From Pollenia angustigena (lineage: Eukaryota; Arthropoda; Insecta; Diptera; Polleniidae), in contig OV884058.1 in assembly GCA_930367215.1 (NCBI GenBank), forward strand, positions 200,154,208 through 200,218,207: a stretch of 64,000 bases of DNA. Direction: 5' to 3'. The notes beneath the pieces were generated by a model. The model was not told the DNA's origin, did not search any database, and saw nothing but the letters and a program-made list of their open reading frames with translations. Of the stretch, positions 32,013-43,300 are shown piece after piece; positions within the stretch are counted from its first letter, which is position 1, and each line of letters begins with the position of its first letter. The position numbers were made by a program, and so were the translations under genes.

Positions 32013-32660
32013 CCCTAGAACTCACACCCGGGTACAAATGTATCCACTTGCAGCTTTGCAGTGCTGTAACTCAGGAACGGCTTAACTTAAGGAATAGAGA
32101 TTCCGGATCCAGGAAATATAAGTAATTTCTAATTGTTTAAAGGTTATTTGATGCAATTGGGATCAGTGGTTCAGCAGCTACGAACTTTCAAATTCGACAC
32201 CTACGTAAATACACACCCGGGATACGTTTGTGCCACACCAGTTTATATCAAAAAAAAGGCAACAAACCATTTTATAGTGTGTTTAAATTATATTATTTGA
32301 AAAATGAAAATTATGAATAATTGTTACATATTGTGCACTCGGTATTGGTGATCAGCTAAATAATGGTGAATGCACAACAACATCAAAAAGCAACCCTTAG
32401 AATATCCAAATACTACAAACACTTGTTTATCACTTGAATAATAGTTGCCTGCATGTACTCTTTTGCTTATATCTTTTGAACCATGTAGAATATTTGCATG
32501 AAACCAAACTAAAACATTTTTAAAATATTTATTTACGCTTAAAAAAAATAAAAATTAAATTGGACCATTTAAACATAAGAAAAAGTCAAAATAAGCTAGT
32601 AGGTACCAACGTATCCCGGGTGTGTGTTCTCGTAGAAAAAGTTGGATATGCATCGAACGG
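32013..32660. mobile_element. TTAA-flanked MITE, piggyBac-like
   Basis: TTAA at 32009-32012 and 32661-32664. The left end is CCCTAGAACTCACACCCGGG. A subterminal inverted block CACACCCGGGNTACNWWNGT occurs near both ends and again at about 32210. No transposase. TTAA target use and a CCCTA start are typical of piggyBac. Confidence 0.6.
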
Positions 32661-32803
32661 TTAAGTCGGACACTGGGTATTTAGCAGAAAATTATAGAAA
32701 TTTAATTTATAAATATAGAAACGGAAATAAACAAATTATTTATATTGAATTAATCAAGTTTGATTTGAAAAATATGTTTTTATTCAAGTAAAAAATTTTT
32801 TAA

Positions 32804-33984
32804 CCCTTAAAGTACGGAGTGGGGGACCAAAGGTCCCCCAATCTTAGTTTTTCTTTAATAACTTCGCAAATAATTTTTTTTCTGGCTTTTTCCTTTTAGG
32901 TAGTCCAATTTTATTTAGAACACAATATAAAAACTTATAAGTGGCATTTAAATATTAATCTGTTTGTAATTAGAAGGTAAGTTTTTCGTTTGGGGTACCC
33001 AAGTTACCCCGCGTCGTACTTTACGTTACAAATTTTTGTTGTTTTTTTAGGACCAAAAATGGAAAACTGCAAAAGAAAATTATCCCAGCGAGCGATAGAA
33101 ACTATATAAATGACAGTGAAAATGATCCTAATGGTATAGAATTAAATTGGGACAGTGACAACTATGACTATTTACCTAGTAATTATGTTAGTGATGATAG
33201 GGAAACAGAAGACGAGATTGAGGAAGAAGAGCATGAACAAGCAGAAGATATTCTTCCGGATATTGACGAAATTGAAAATGATGTTGCTTTTCCTTTGAAT
33301 GCGGAATATTGCACCGCTAAGTCTGGCAGAGTTTGGTCTTTGAAGCCATTGCCAGAAACGCATAGGTTTGCATGCAATATTGTGAATGTTACCCCAGGAG
33401 TAACTAGTTACATGACTGACGCTAGCGAAATTTATGAAATATTCAACCATCTTATGACACCAACTATCAAAAAGAAAATATCTTTTCATACTAACGAAGA
33501 AGCCAAAAGAGTGTTTGAAAAGTATAATGAAGAACATCACCAGTGGCAAACAAATTGGAAACTGGTAACTGAATGTGAATGGGATGTATTTCTTGGAGTA
33601 CTTGTAACAGCTGGAGCGCTACATTGTAGAAGAGAAAATGTAAAAGTAATGTGGAGTACTGATGAATCCATTCGGAGAAATATATTTACTGCATCTATGT
33701 CTCGTGATAGATTTATTGCAATGCCAAAGTATATTAGATTTGATGATAAAACTACAAGACAAGCTCGAAAAGAGTCTGATAAGCTAGCTGCCATTAGAGA
33801 AGTGTGGGATCATTTTGTAGATAATTGCCGAAAGTCATTCAACCCTTTTGGTGAAATAACTATCGATGAACAATTAGTTATGCTAACAATTAATTATGCC
33901 AACATAACATATATATGTCTTTGGGGGACCTAAGTGACCCCAGTCCGTACTTTATGTCAAAAATCGAGCTTCGTACTCTAAGGG
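32804..33984 (+). mobile_element. piggyBac-like element, deletion derivative
   Basis: TTAA at 32800-32803 and 33985-33988. Ends CCCTTAAAGTACG and complementary CCCTTAGAGTACG, with a subterminal inverted AAAGTACGGANTGGGG. It carries the N-terminal two-thirds of a transposase, so it is non-autonomous. Confidence 0.8.
33058..33933 (+). pseudogene. piggyBac transposase, truncated
   Basis: ATG at 33058 begins MENCKRK; one base in the following A-run shifts frame into an acidic N-terminal region (…DDRETEDEIEEEEHEQAED…), typical of the family. From 33295 the DDE_Tnp_1_7-type domain is clear: GVTSYMTDASEIYEIF, EWDVFLGVLVTAGA, MSRDRFIAMPKYIRFDD. The frame reaches the first catalytic aspartate block ITIDEQLV (about residue 195 of this frame) and then diverges into 17 unrelated residues and a stop. 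The second and third catalytic aspartates and the Cys-rich tail are absent. It cannot catalyse transposition. Confidence 0.8.
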
Positions 33985-34692
33985 TTAATATGTCATTTTA
34001 ACCCTCCGTTACTATCGTATATTTCACTTACTTCGGTATTATCATTGGGTGTAATCCACCATGCCTTTTAAGTGTCTGCGTTTCTCAACTATCAAATTCA
34101 AATACACAAATAATGTAATTTTTTAAAACAATGAGCACTAAAATACCGAACAAATTTAGTTTTATTCGTATATCTGGGTAATCCCATGTAAGCCATTCCT
34201 ATGCGGGTTATTGATTTGGAAAGTTGACAGGATATATCGGTTGATTTTTTAAGAGCTATAGGAAAGTTAAAAAAAACACATAAAATTCAGAAAAATTCAT
34301 GAAATCTTAATTTGAATCGATAGTACGGTCCATATAATATAATGTTTGAAGATTATTCCATGCAAATGTTGACCGTACTGCGCCTCAAATGGTCCATCCG
34401 CTTAGTCCAAATTTGGCATTCTCTTTCCAACATTTCGGCCGGTATCTCATGAATAAATGCTTCAATGTTGTCTTACAATGCGTCAATTGAAGCGAGCATG
34501 CGTGTATAACCATGAGCTTTACAATAGCCCCACTAAAAATAGTCTAAAGGCGTTAAATTTGGTTAGATATCTGATAGATTTTCATGATAGATATATTCCA
34601 TGTTTGTTGCCAATGCAACAGTTCAGCCCCAAGTTTAGATGTTTATAGGTGTTTCGCATTTTTATCCAATATAATCAGCTCATCAGCAAGTT

Positions 34693-34947
34693 CTGTGGTT
34701 TTCATGGGCAACCGCGTATGTCTATTTTTTCGATTTTGAAATGTTGATGCTATATTGCTTAATTTTAAGCGCTCTTTACATTTTTTAAAAAAGTTTTAAA
34801 AACAGATAGACCCATTCCAATGTTTAAACTCAATTACAAAGTTCAATAGGTGCAATATCTAACCCATAGTTTGATCTAGAATGGTTTTTTCGGCTCTCCT
34901 GAAAAATTTTATTTTAAGACATACGCGGTTGCCCACGAAAACCACAG
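34693..34947. mobile_element. MITE with 30-bp inverted ends, copy 1
   Basis: Ends CTGTGGTTTTCATGGGCAAC and complementary CTGTGGTTTTCGTGGGCAAC match for about 30 nt. A diverged second copy is at 61919-62164. Non-coding; TSD unclear. Confidence 0.75.
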
Positions 34948-35107
34948 AGTTGTGGTTTTAAAAGTTTTGTATCTGTATATTATAGTAATCAAGTCCACTT
35001 TGAGGTAGAAGTTTAGGTATGTACAATACATTAAGCTTATCTATTGGGAAAGTTGTTTTGAGATCTTCTAAAATAAATACAATAAGAAGAATGTAACCTA
35101 CGAGTCT

Positions 35108-36051
35108 TTAGTAATCTTCAACAGTTTGGATGTGATTATTTCGTTCAAATCTTGTCTTTTCGATTGGAACCTCGATTTGAACGCAAATAACTTTAACTTT
35201 TTCAAAAATCGCTTTAAATTGTTCTTCGGCTTTATTTCTTTTATCTTCAAGGCACATGCTTAAATTTTTGAAACGGCTTGATCCTTTTTGAAGATCTATA
35301 TCTTGGCTTTGTATAATAATGCTAAGTGGCTGTGTAACAATAAGTATCACACTTAGTATGTATATTCCGCAAATAAATTCAGAAGTACGAAGTGAGTTCC
35401 TTAATATAAAGGATATCTTTCCACTGAGATATTTTTTCCAAAGCTTCTACTATATGATGTACACTTGTTGCAAAGTGTAAAATTGGGTCGTGACGGTCCA
35501 CCCATCTTGTCTCGCATAATGTAGAGAGTTTGGCTCCCAAATTCTTTGCTAAAACTGCGTTTTGATTGGGATGATTATATTTAAAAAACTTTGTCGTTTC
35601 TTTAACAAATGATACCACTTTTTGTATTAATGGCACTTTTTTGCTTTTAGAAATTGAGTTGCTTGATTTATGGGAATAGCAAGCAGTTTGTTTCGCATTT
35701 GTCACGGTTTCCAGAATTTTTTACAGCTCAATTTTCTGCTCACATCAGGGGACACCCATCTGCTCCAACTACTACACAATTTTTTAGGTCAAGGCCAGCA
35801 TTTAATTTAAGAACTAACGATGATAGTGCCTTCGCATCAATTAACGCATCAACGTCATCAATATTCTTTGAAGCCTCTTCAAATGCGTTTGTAACAAGGC
35901 CAATAAATTCTTCCCTAACAACTTTTTGTTGTATGTTGAAATATCTAAAAGATAAGGAAATCTGGCCTTTCCCCGGCAACTCCGTGCTTTCGTCAAAAAT
36001 TATCGAATAGAATTTTGATTCATTTAACACATACATACCTAAATATTGCAT
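35108..36051 (-). pseudogene. hAT transposase (ZMYM1/DUF4371-like), broken
   Basis: Three frames in order on the minus strand: KFYSIIFDESTELPGKGQIS and NCVVVGADGCPLM (first catalytic Asp region and the following helix region), then LCETRWVDRHDPILHF (35379-35705), then a C-terminal helical piece (35108-35350). FDEST and LCETRWVDRH are diagnostic of this hAT branch. At least two frame breaks. The 5' part is separated by the MITE at 36122. G/C-rich ends (GGGGGCGGGGGG at about 37223) resemble termini of this hAT branch. Confidence 0.75.
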
Positions 36052-36121
36052 TTTCTAAGGCTTATTAATAATTCAACCGCACGCATTATCAAGTCAAACG
36101 TTTCGTCTTTGGATATAGATG

Positions 36122-36969
36122 CACACAGAAAAAAATCAAGTTAAAAACGTCGAAAACAAGGTTGAGATAACATTTTTCGGTGGTGATTTTGCTTCATACG
36201 TTTTTCGTGTTAATTCAACCTGATTTTACAATAACTGCGAACAACATTTTTTTCTTTTGATATAACTATAATTCATGTTAATTTAACATTGCAGTAAAGT
36301 TAGAGCAAAATGTAATTTATATTGAAATAACAATCGGAATCAAGTTGAATGAAAGTTATTTCAAGTTGAAACAACGTGAATTTCATGTAGAATCAAATGG
36401 GTTTGAGTGTATTTTAACAGTGTGAAGAAGCTTCAGAGACAACATTTGCATTTATGTAAGAATAATTCAAAACACTTACCCTGTAACACATGTTTCACTT
36501 ATTTTGTATTCTCCTTTGTTAACAGAAGCATCAGCAGAATCGCCCGATATGGTCATCATTCTACTTTGAAAACTTGATGTACTATTTAACTAAACAATTT
36601 TAATTAAAAGAATACGGGAATTGTCTTCTTTTTATAACATATTTTGAAAATGAAAATAAAAAATGTACATACTTAAGTATGTATGCATGTTAATTTAACA
36701 AGATACACTTTTGATTTTAATATAAAACAGGTTTTTATGGGTTCAATATTGAATCCAGATTTATTTATTTTTTACTATTTTTTTTTTATTTTTTTAACAG
36801 TGAATAATATTAAATAAACGTAATTTAAGGTTATTTTAATATTTTTCATTTAAAATTAATATGAAATAATGATAAATTTAAGCAAAGGGCATACTTTTGC
36901 TGAAATTTCACATGATTCTCAATCAACATTTTTCCATGTTAATTTTACATGGGTATTTTTTTCTGTGTG
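36122..36969. mobile_element. CAC ACAG-ended MITE, copy 2 (empty)
   Basis: 848 bp, ends CACACAGAAAAAAATC and TTTTTTTCTGTGTG, TG on both sides. Collinear with copy 1 (17315-19211) minus the 1.1-kb insertion. It lies inside the hAT pseudogene. Confidence 0.75.
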
Positions 36970-37322
36970 TGGCACCTGCTGGGATTGAATGTAGAATAAA
37001 AAGTATTTGAGTACGGCAAACTAGATGTATCATTGGAAATATCTAATAAATAACTATTAGGATTATGATATGGATACTTATTGCAAATTTCGGTAGAGAT
37101 TCATTAAAAAAAAAAAAAAAAAACCTTGCTGGGATTTCAAAAATTTTGTACATTTAAAACAAATGTTATTATTGGGAATTCTTGTATTATCGAAATAAAA
37201 AAAACATATTTTTATAATTTAGGAGGGGGCGGGGGGATTTCCTTATTTCCCCCGCCCCTGAATCTGCGCCTGGGTGGAATCCCCCCAGACGATAGTAACG
37301 CAGGGTTAATATACATATTAGC

Positions 37323-37720
37323 GGAATTCACACCGAGCTTGTTAGTTTGTTAGTCGTTAATCGTTACTTTTTTACACGCATTTTGTTTTTGTATATTTAA
37401 CGCGCTACCGTATTAACATTTAACAAATTAACGACACGGCACCCCTGATAAAATAGTTGTTAGTTGGTAACTCACTACTTACCGTCAGCAAACGTTTTTT
37501 GTGCCAAAGCATGAGTAATTAAATGCCTGACAATTGTTTTTTTACACTTTCTCGTGGCAGGTTTTATTTTTTTCAGAATAATAAATTATGTCAGAATAAT
37601 AAATCAGTTGTTTTACTACGAAAGTTACCAGACTAACAAAGTTTTAAAAAGGGGGTCGTTCACAGTTAATAAATTAACAAACTACCGAGTAACAAATTAA
37701 CAAGTTCGGTGTGAATACCA
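37323..37720. mobile_element. MITE with GGWATTCACACCGA ends
   Basis: About 398 bp. Left end GGAATTCACACCGAGCTTGT, right complement GGTATTCACACCGAACTTGT, then a TTAGTTTGTTA/TTAATTTGTTA block. Immediately follows the TTAA-flanked element. Confidence 0.6.
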
Positions 37721-37762
37721 CTATTGTTTAATTTGTTATAAAAAAATTGTTAAATTGTGTTA

Positions 37763-37806
37763 AATAACCCCCGAAAGGCGACAGAAGTGCCGAAATATCG
37801 GTTAAA
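37763..37806 (+). ncRNA. Decayed hammerhead-like motif
   Basis: Stem I TAACC/GGTTA, an altered catalytic box (CCCGAAA), a stem II GGC…GCC, then GAAA, a palindromic stem III ATAT and a cleavage-type AUC before GG. This is the same layout as the motifs at 42357, 51750, 53781 and 63744. Likely inactive. Confidence 0.35.
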
Positions 37807-37820
37807 ATAAACTTTTACCC

Positions 37821-37930
37821 CCGTATTCATAAAAAATTAAAACGGATTTGAAATGCATTTTAAGAAAAATTTGTATTACAATTTTGGCTTTAAACACATT
37901 TTAAACTTATTTTATTTTTTATGAATACGG
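37821..37930. mobile_element. Short MITE with CCGTATTCATAAAAAAT ends
   Basis: Inverted ends CCGTATTCATAAAAAATTAA and its complement at 37921-37930 region enclose about 110 bp. The same end occurs once more at 58577-58612. Confidence 0.55.
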
Positions 37931-38080
37931 CAGTTAAAGTTTTATATAAAATTAAAAAAAGACCTCAAGCTTGATAATTTAGTTACACTATAATAATAAT
38001 GGACGAATAAAATACATATAATTTATTAATTTAAAAATTTTTTTAATAAGATTTCTCTGTTTGCAATTTTTAAGTCCTCG

Positions 38081-38302
38081 TCCATATTATGAAACATTCC
38101 CTGCAAAAACTTTCTTCAATTCTCTTTTGAAACTGCAAATTTTGCTTAACAGCATTGAGTCATTTTCTAGGCCTTCTCTCTTTCTTTCTATAACAAACTT
38201 ACAAAAACTGCTGGTACATGAAACAAATTACACTTTTCCATTCCTCTTTCCCCTTTCATCAACAAACTCAAATGTTTTGCAGGAAATGTTTCATAATATG
38301 GA
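38081..38302. mobile_element. MITE with 28-bp inverted ends
   Basis: TCCATATTATGAAACATTCC left and complementary TCCATATTATGAAACATTTC right, followed by CTGCAAAA. About 222 bp, non-coding. Confidence 0.7.
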
Positions 38303-39072
38303 TTGCAACTAAGCCAGATCATCATGAAAACTTTTCTCAAAGATTTTAGAAAAGCTAAAAATATAATACAAATAAAACTGTTAAGCGAATAAGAATAATA
38401 AGCACTCCAAGTTTTACCTGTAACAACATAAATTAGTTGGCTTTTTTCGACACATTAAAATGTTTATAGCTCCTAGATCAATACATATAAGCATATATAA
38501 CGTATATAAAATATATTGATGCAGAAAGGTTACGAATTCATAGAAGTTTTCTAGAAACAACATCGGTCCACTCATTACCCAGAAAACTAATGAATAACAC
38601 AATGCAACTTATTTTCATGCGAATAGAGGATAGCACCATTTTAAGGAATGGCCATGGCATACCCCTACCACAAAACAGGTTGGTAAAGAAGAAAATTAAA
38701 GAACAACTGTAAGAAAGAAAAACAAATTTGTGTGTGAAGCTGATCGTTGCTGTCCCCAGTTTTTATATGCAAAAGAGAGCTACAAAGTTTAATTGTAGGT
38801 CATATATTATATCGCTATTAACGGCTTATTAAGTTATTGCAATGGGTCTAAAATTTTATATCGCCCTCATACAAATGCCCACTTAAATAGCAATTGTGAC
38901 CATACAAAGACTTTAAAAAGTTACTTCATCAGTTACTGTCTTGTTTTGTAAAAAATTAAATGTAAAAGGTGATCCAACCATAATGCACGATGTTAATTGT
39001 GAGTCACACCTTAACGTCAAGACTTTTGCCAAACTTAATTTGATATTTCTTTGTTTCAGTGTTTGACAAATT
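38303..39072. other. No gene seen
   Basis: AT-rich DNA with no open frame of note and no repeat I can match. Confidence 0.35.
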
Positions 39073-39480
39073 TAACCATGGAGAGATGCACTCTGGGCAT
39101 CCAAATCAAAAAGCATTTCGTGCAGTTCGTGATTCTTTGAGAAGTATAATCGACTAAATGTGTAATTAATCGGGAGAATTGTGCGCAAATTTTCTAGCAA
39201 ACCGGGTCTGTAGGGAATGTGAAAACACCTGTGCATGCTGGCCCAGTTCGTTTTACTGAAACGCTGCTGTTGCTCGCGACATTGTGGCAGAAGCGCCGTC
39301 AACCTCGACTTGTCGTCGTACCCAACAATTGCACACCTCATGAACATCACTGATGCGAATTTTTAATTAAGATAAAGGTTTTGATTCAAGAGCTGAAGCA
39401 TTTGGGAATACGTATTTAAAAAAGTGTATGTCATTTAGCCAAGAACAATTCAAGAGCTTAAGGATGAGATAAATAGGCAC
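39073..39480 (+). pseudogene. Mariner-type transposase N-terminal relic
   Basis: Frame-broken matches in order: MERCTLG, HPNQKAFRAVRDSLRS, LIGRIVRKF, a segment like SVGNVKTPVHAGPVR, NAAVARDIVAEAPSTSTCRRTQQ, then QELKHLGI. This is the helix-turn-helix DNA-binding half of Tc1/mariner-type transposases. The DDE half is missing. Confidence 0.6.
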
Positions 39481-39644
39481 ATTATGAAAATATGGAACAT
39501 TGGATAGAAATATACCACCGAAGCCGTTGTGTGCATTTGGCCAATGTTTTGTTTCGCACATAATTGGCATAGATCCTTCTATCATAATACAAAATTGTAA
39601 GATAATTCTCGGAAAACTTTTTGTTTTATTTACAACTATAGCTG

Positions 39645-40555
39645 ACCCGACAGACGTTGTCCTGTGCAAATTTGCGTTCGATTTTTGAAATCCGTTAAAA
39701 AGATACGAACATTTGAAAGAAAAATTAGTCAAATCGATGGAGCCGTTTTCCGAATTTAGGTAAATCGAAAAAAGTGGGCGGGGCAAAATTTTCTTTCCGT
39801 AAAACCTAAGTTGGACGATGGCTATGATTTTTAAGAAAAATTCCGTCAAGCAGTTCTCAAGTTATGCACTTAAAAAAAAAAGTGGGCGTAAAAGTAGGCG
39901 TGGTACATTTTTCTTTCGATGAAAACGTAAAATGGATTAATACGAACATTTAAAAGAAAAATTAGTCAAATCGATAGAGCCGTTTTTTGATTTTATGTAA
40001 ATCGAAAAAAGTTGGCGGGGCAAAATTTTCTTTCCGTAAAAACCTAAGTTGGACCATAGCAATCATTTTAAAGAAAAAATCATCCAAATCGGTCAAGTGG
40101 TTCTTAAGTTATGCGCTTAATAGAAAAAGTGGGCGTTAAAGTAGGCGTGGTAAATTTTTCTTTCGATCAAAACTTTAAATGGACTAATACGAACATTTGA
40201 AAGAAAAATGTGTCAAATCGATGGAGCCGTTTTCTGATTTTAGGTAATTCGAAAAAACTGGGCGTAAAAGTGGGTGGGCAAAATTTTCTTTTCGTATAAA
40301 TCTAAGTTGGACCATGGCGATCATTTTAAAGAAAAAATCGTCCAAATTGTTTAGAAGTCATTGGTGGTGCAAAATGAAAATTGGATTTTGCCAAGCCCCT
40401 CCGCCCGCAGACCGAAATTCAAAAATCAGACTTCACAGTGTCAGCCGCCTGAAGATTCTCTGAAAATTTCATCAAAATCGGTCCAGCCGTTTTGGAGTCC
40501 ATACGTTACATAAATACATACATACATACACACATCCTATTTTATACTGATCGCT
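39645..40555 (+). repeat. Retroposon-like repeat with 240-bp tandem units
   Basis: Begins AGCTGACCCGACAGACGTTG, has about 2.7 tandem units (landmark TACGAACATTT at 39704, 39941, 40188) with GTGGGCGNAAAAGTNGGCG blocks, then ATCGGTCCAGCCGTTTTGGA and an ACAT-rich tail. These start and end phrases are widespread in arthropod dispersed repeats. No coding. Family name not assigned. Confidence 0.6.
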
Positions 40556-42356
40556 ACTTTTTTTTGTCACTTTTGTTTCACGGTGTAATTAAAAACAACA
40601 TTAAATAACTTTTTATTAAAATTTATACAAACAACAGATAATCTTTGTTTTAAATTCTATAAAAAAAAATATTTAATGTTTTCTATAAATGTTTTTTGTA
40701 ATTTAAGTTTATGAAAATATTTAAATTAGCAATTAACGAAGTCTAAAAACATGTTTGAGAAGATACTTTTACAAAAAGATTTCAACATAACAAAATACAA
40801 CTTTTTGATGTCAAAAATAAAAACACTTCAGTCAACAGGCAATAATTTATAACTCGATAAAGAACAACCTACAAAATTTTTAAATGAATTTATTAAAGAG
40901 GCCTTTTACTATAAAATTAGTAGAATTATTAAAACAAAAACCAATATGTTCACAAATTTTCTAAATTTATGTAGTTTTCAAGAATTACTAGTTATTGCCG
41001 TCTTCAGAACTAAACATAAATTATAAATTGGTTTTAATTTTTCACATGTTAAAAAGTGCTTTCATAATGCTTAAATATATAAGGAGATACAAAATGGTAA
41101 AGTGCAGAAAATAATTATAGGTACAGACGTGCCATGGCGGCCTAATCTCCTGCTGGTCTTAATTTCTTGGTGACAAGCAATGCATTTAATAGCCACCCCA
41201 CGTGTGTAAGAGACAGCATTACAAACAGGTGGAAATTTAAATGTATAATTAGGGCAAGATTATGAGCCATGATCTCAAAAGATCGTGAACATCTCCTGTA
41301 AACAGTCAGTTTTTGGAGTTTTGCTTGCAACTGATTACCACGGAGGTTGTAACGCTAAAATGTGAAATATCCTTAAGCTGATCCCCAAATCGTCTGGGGA
41401 AATTAAAGGTACATTTCAAAATACTATGTACAAGCTGAAATCGAAGCTTAGCAGAGGGTATCGTCCTCTAGATACTCTGAAGTTTATTTTGCCTTAGTAT
41501 GGGAGTTGCCACGCCTCTCATTCCAACTCGCTATTTTGTTTTACGTATCTAAGGATCACTCAAGTATCCTATGGCCAATTAAAAGATACGTAATAAAGAA
41601 ATTTACATTCATTCAAAAATATCCACAAGATAGGCGTGACGTATATAACACTTTTCTGACAGTCAGGTAAAAAATATACTTCCGTGGTCGCTCTACTTAA
41701 TCTGTATAAAGTCGAGATAAGATAACCACAAATTGTTTTGATAATAAACTGGCAGTGCATGGCCTGAAAAGACTTAACCGGCAACATGCTTTTCAAATTG
41801 TTTTTGTTTTCATTTTGTTTTTCTTAACCTACTGACAACTACAACTAATGTTGAAAGAATTCCAACCAATTGTAGTGGGTAATGTAAGATGAGATAAACT
41901 CACTGTTTATTGTTCCATAACTACTTCTTTCTGGATGTATTTAAGTAAAAAAATAATGACTTACTTTAGAATGGGACATCCCTTGTAAAATTCATTGGTT
42001 ATTTCAGTAGAATTGTAAGTAGTGCTTTTATGTTTTTCTGATTACTCAACACATTATTTTGAAGGCGAAACTGGGTAATAAGATAAACCAAAACTAAAGA
42101 AAAATTTCGCTGATAATAAAAATTTTCAAAACGTAAACCAAAATGTTTTTTGAATGAAAGTTCGTAAGCTGTGATATATTTAAAGTTTAAAGTAATATGT
42201 ATTTTTTAAATATTGAAATTAATTTTTATATTTGTATGATCCTGAGTACATCTAAAACTTTTTAATGTGATTAAATTTTCATATTGTAAGTCTTTAATGT
42301 TTATGTGGTACATTATTGTATTTATTTTATTGTTTTTATAATTTTTAAATAGACAA
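40556..42356. other. No gene recognised
   Basis: AT-rich. 41100-41560 is somewhat GC-richer with short minus-strand frames (41142-41330, 41569-41796) that I cannot assign, perhaps decayed LINE sequence. Confidence 0.3.
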
Positions 42357-42397
42357 TCCCTTGAAAAAGTCGACAAACAATCGACGAAACGTCGGGA
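42357..42397 (+). ncRNA. Hammerhead-like ribozyme motif, partly decayed
   Basis: Stem I TCCC/GGGA, stem II GTCGA/TCGAC with 7-nt loop, GAAA, palindromic stem III ACGT and a cleavage-type GUC are intact. The CUGAUGA box is degenerate (TTGAAAAA). Minimal stem III type-I hammerheads are known in Penelope-like and related retroelements; no Penelope coding region is seen here. Confidence 0.5.
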
Positions 42398-42525
42398 ACA
42401 AAATATTTTAATTAAAAATTGAATTTTATTTACATTGAAGAAATTTAGGCCCTATTAGCTTGACAAAAATTATATTCGAAAATTCGTATGATTAACAACA
42501 TTTTTTTCAACTTTTCAAATTTGAC

Positions 42526-42756
42526 TTAAGATGATTGGTCAAAATGCCACAGATATAAGTTTGTCATTCCGTTTGTAGTTTCTACAATGTTGGTCTTAGG
42601 CCCTATAAAGTACATATATTCTGGATCCTTTTGGGTAGCGATTTGATTAAATGATGTCCGTCTGCCCGTGTGTAAGTTGAAATTGGTTTTATATGTCACA
42701 TCTACTCCGCTAAAATTTGCTATTAAACTTCTGCCAGATCGATCCATAAAAGACTG
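42526..42756 (-). CDS. Candidate terminal exon of an unknown gene
   Basis: The minus-strand frame follows a possible acceptor GATTTTCAG at about 42756 and reads SFMDRSGRSLIANFSGVDV…NLYLWHFDQSS, stop. Composition is soluble-protein-like and more GC-balanced than the surroundings. No family is recognised and no partner exon was found. It may be an isolated fragment. Confidence 0.25.
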   Translation of the reverse strand, partial: QSFMDRSGRSLIANFSGVDVTYKTNFNLHTGRRTSFNQIATQKDPEYMYFIGPKTNIVETTNGMTNLYLWHFDQSS

Positions 42757-42899
42757 AAAATCCCTTGTTGTTGAATTCCCATTTTTTGTACGTCTGGAGT
42801 ACGTTCAGAGCCTAAGTTTCTAATTCCAAATATGTATATAGGTGAAATTGGAGAAGCAGGCTGGCACAAAATAGATTTATTTATGTATACGGAAAAAAT

Positions 42900-42985
42900 T
42901 TATATGTATAACTTTCCGTTCTTATCGCACCATGGTAAAGGGTATATAAGATTCGGCGTATCCGAATAAAGCACGGTTACTTGAT
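42900..42985. repeat. End of a TTCGG-type dispersed repeat
   Basis: GGGTATATAAGATTCGGCGT followed by ATCCGAATAAAG resembles the terminal hairpin of the element at 17834. The TATATAAG here is therefore not taken as a promoter. Confidence 0.4.
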
Positions 42986-43211
42986 TTTTTTTATTTTCAA
43001 TTTTATTAATTTTATTTGATAAACTATTTAATGAGGTTAAAATATAAGCAATGGTAATTTAAACAATAATCAGAACGTATGGAAATCTAGTTGTCTATCG
43101 ATAATAAAAAAAAACAAGCTAGAGAAAAAAGTATGAAAACTTTTAACTTCATATTCTCACTTCCGCTTCTAATTTAGATTTAAGAAAACAGAAGCAGTTC
43201 GCCAGAGGAAA

Positions 43212-43220
43212 TATATAAAA
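43212..43220 (+). promoter_or_regulatory. TATA box of the Ala-Pro cuticle-type gene
   Basis: TATATAAAA, 81-89 nt upstream of the ATG at 43301, allowing a transcription start near 43243 and a leader of about 58 nt. Confidence 0.65.
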
Positions 43221-43300
43221 TAAACCAAATTTTTTTGAAAAGACATTAACCAAAAGTTACTCAAACTTTAAACACACAAAAAACAAAAACTCATCCAAAA

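Larger units (their letters stand above)
34002..37305. mobile_element. TTAA-flanked composite element
   Basis: Ends CCCTCCGTTACTATCGT and complementary CCCTGCGTTACTATCGT with TTAA at 33998-34001 and 37306-37309. The 3.3-kb inside holds a MITE (34693-34947), a broken hAT transposase (35108-36051) and a CACACAG-ended MITE (36122-36969). No piggyBac transposase is present. TTAA and CCCT ends suggest piggyBac-type mobilisation. The hAT material is a later passenger or was captured. Confidence 0.55.

Noticed and set aside
42950..42962. TATATAAG as a gene promoter
   Set aside because: It lies in the conserved end hairpin of a dispersed repeat.
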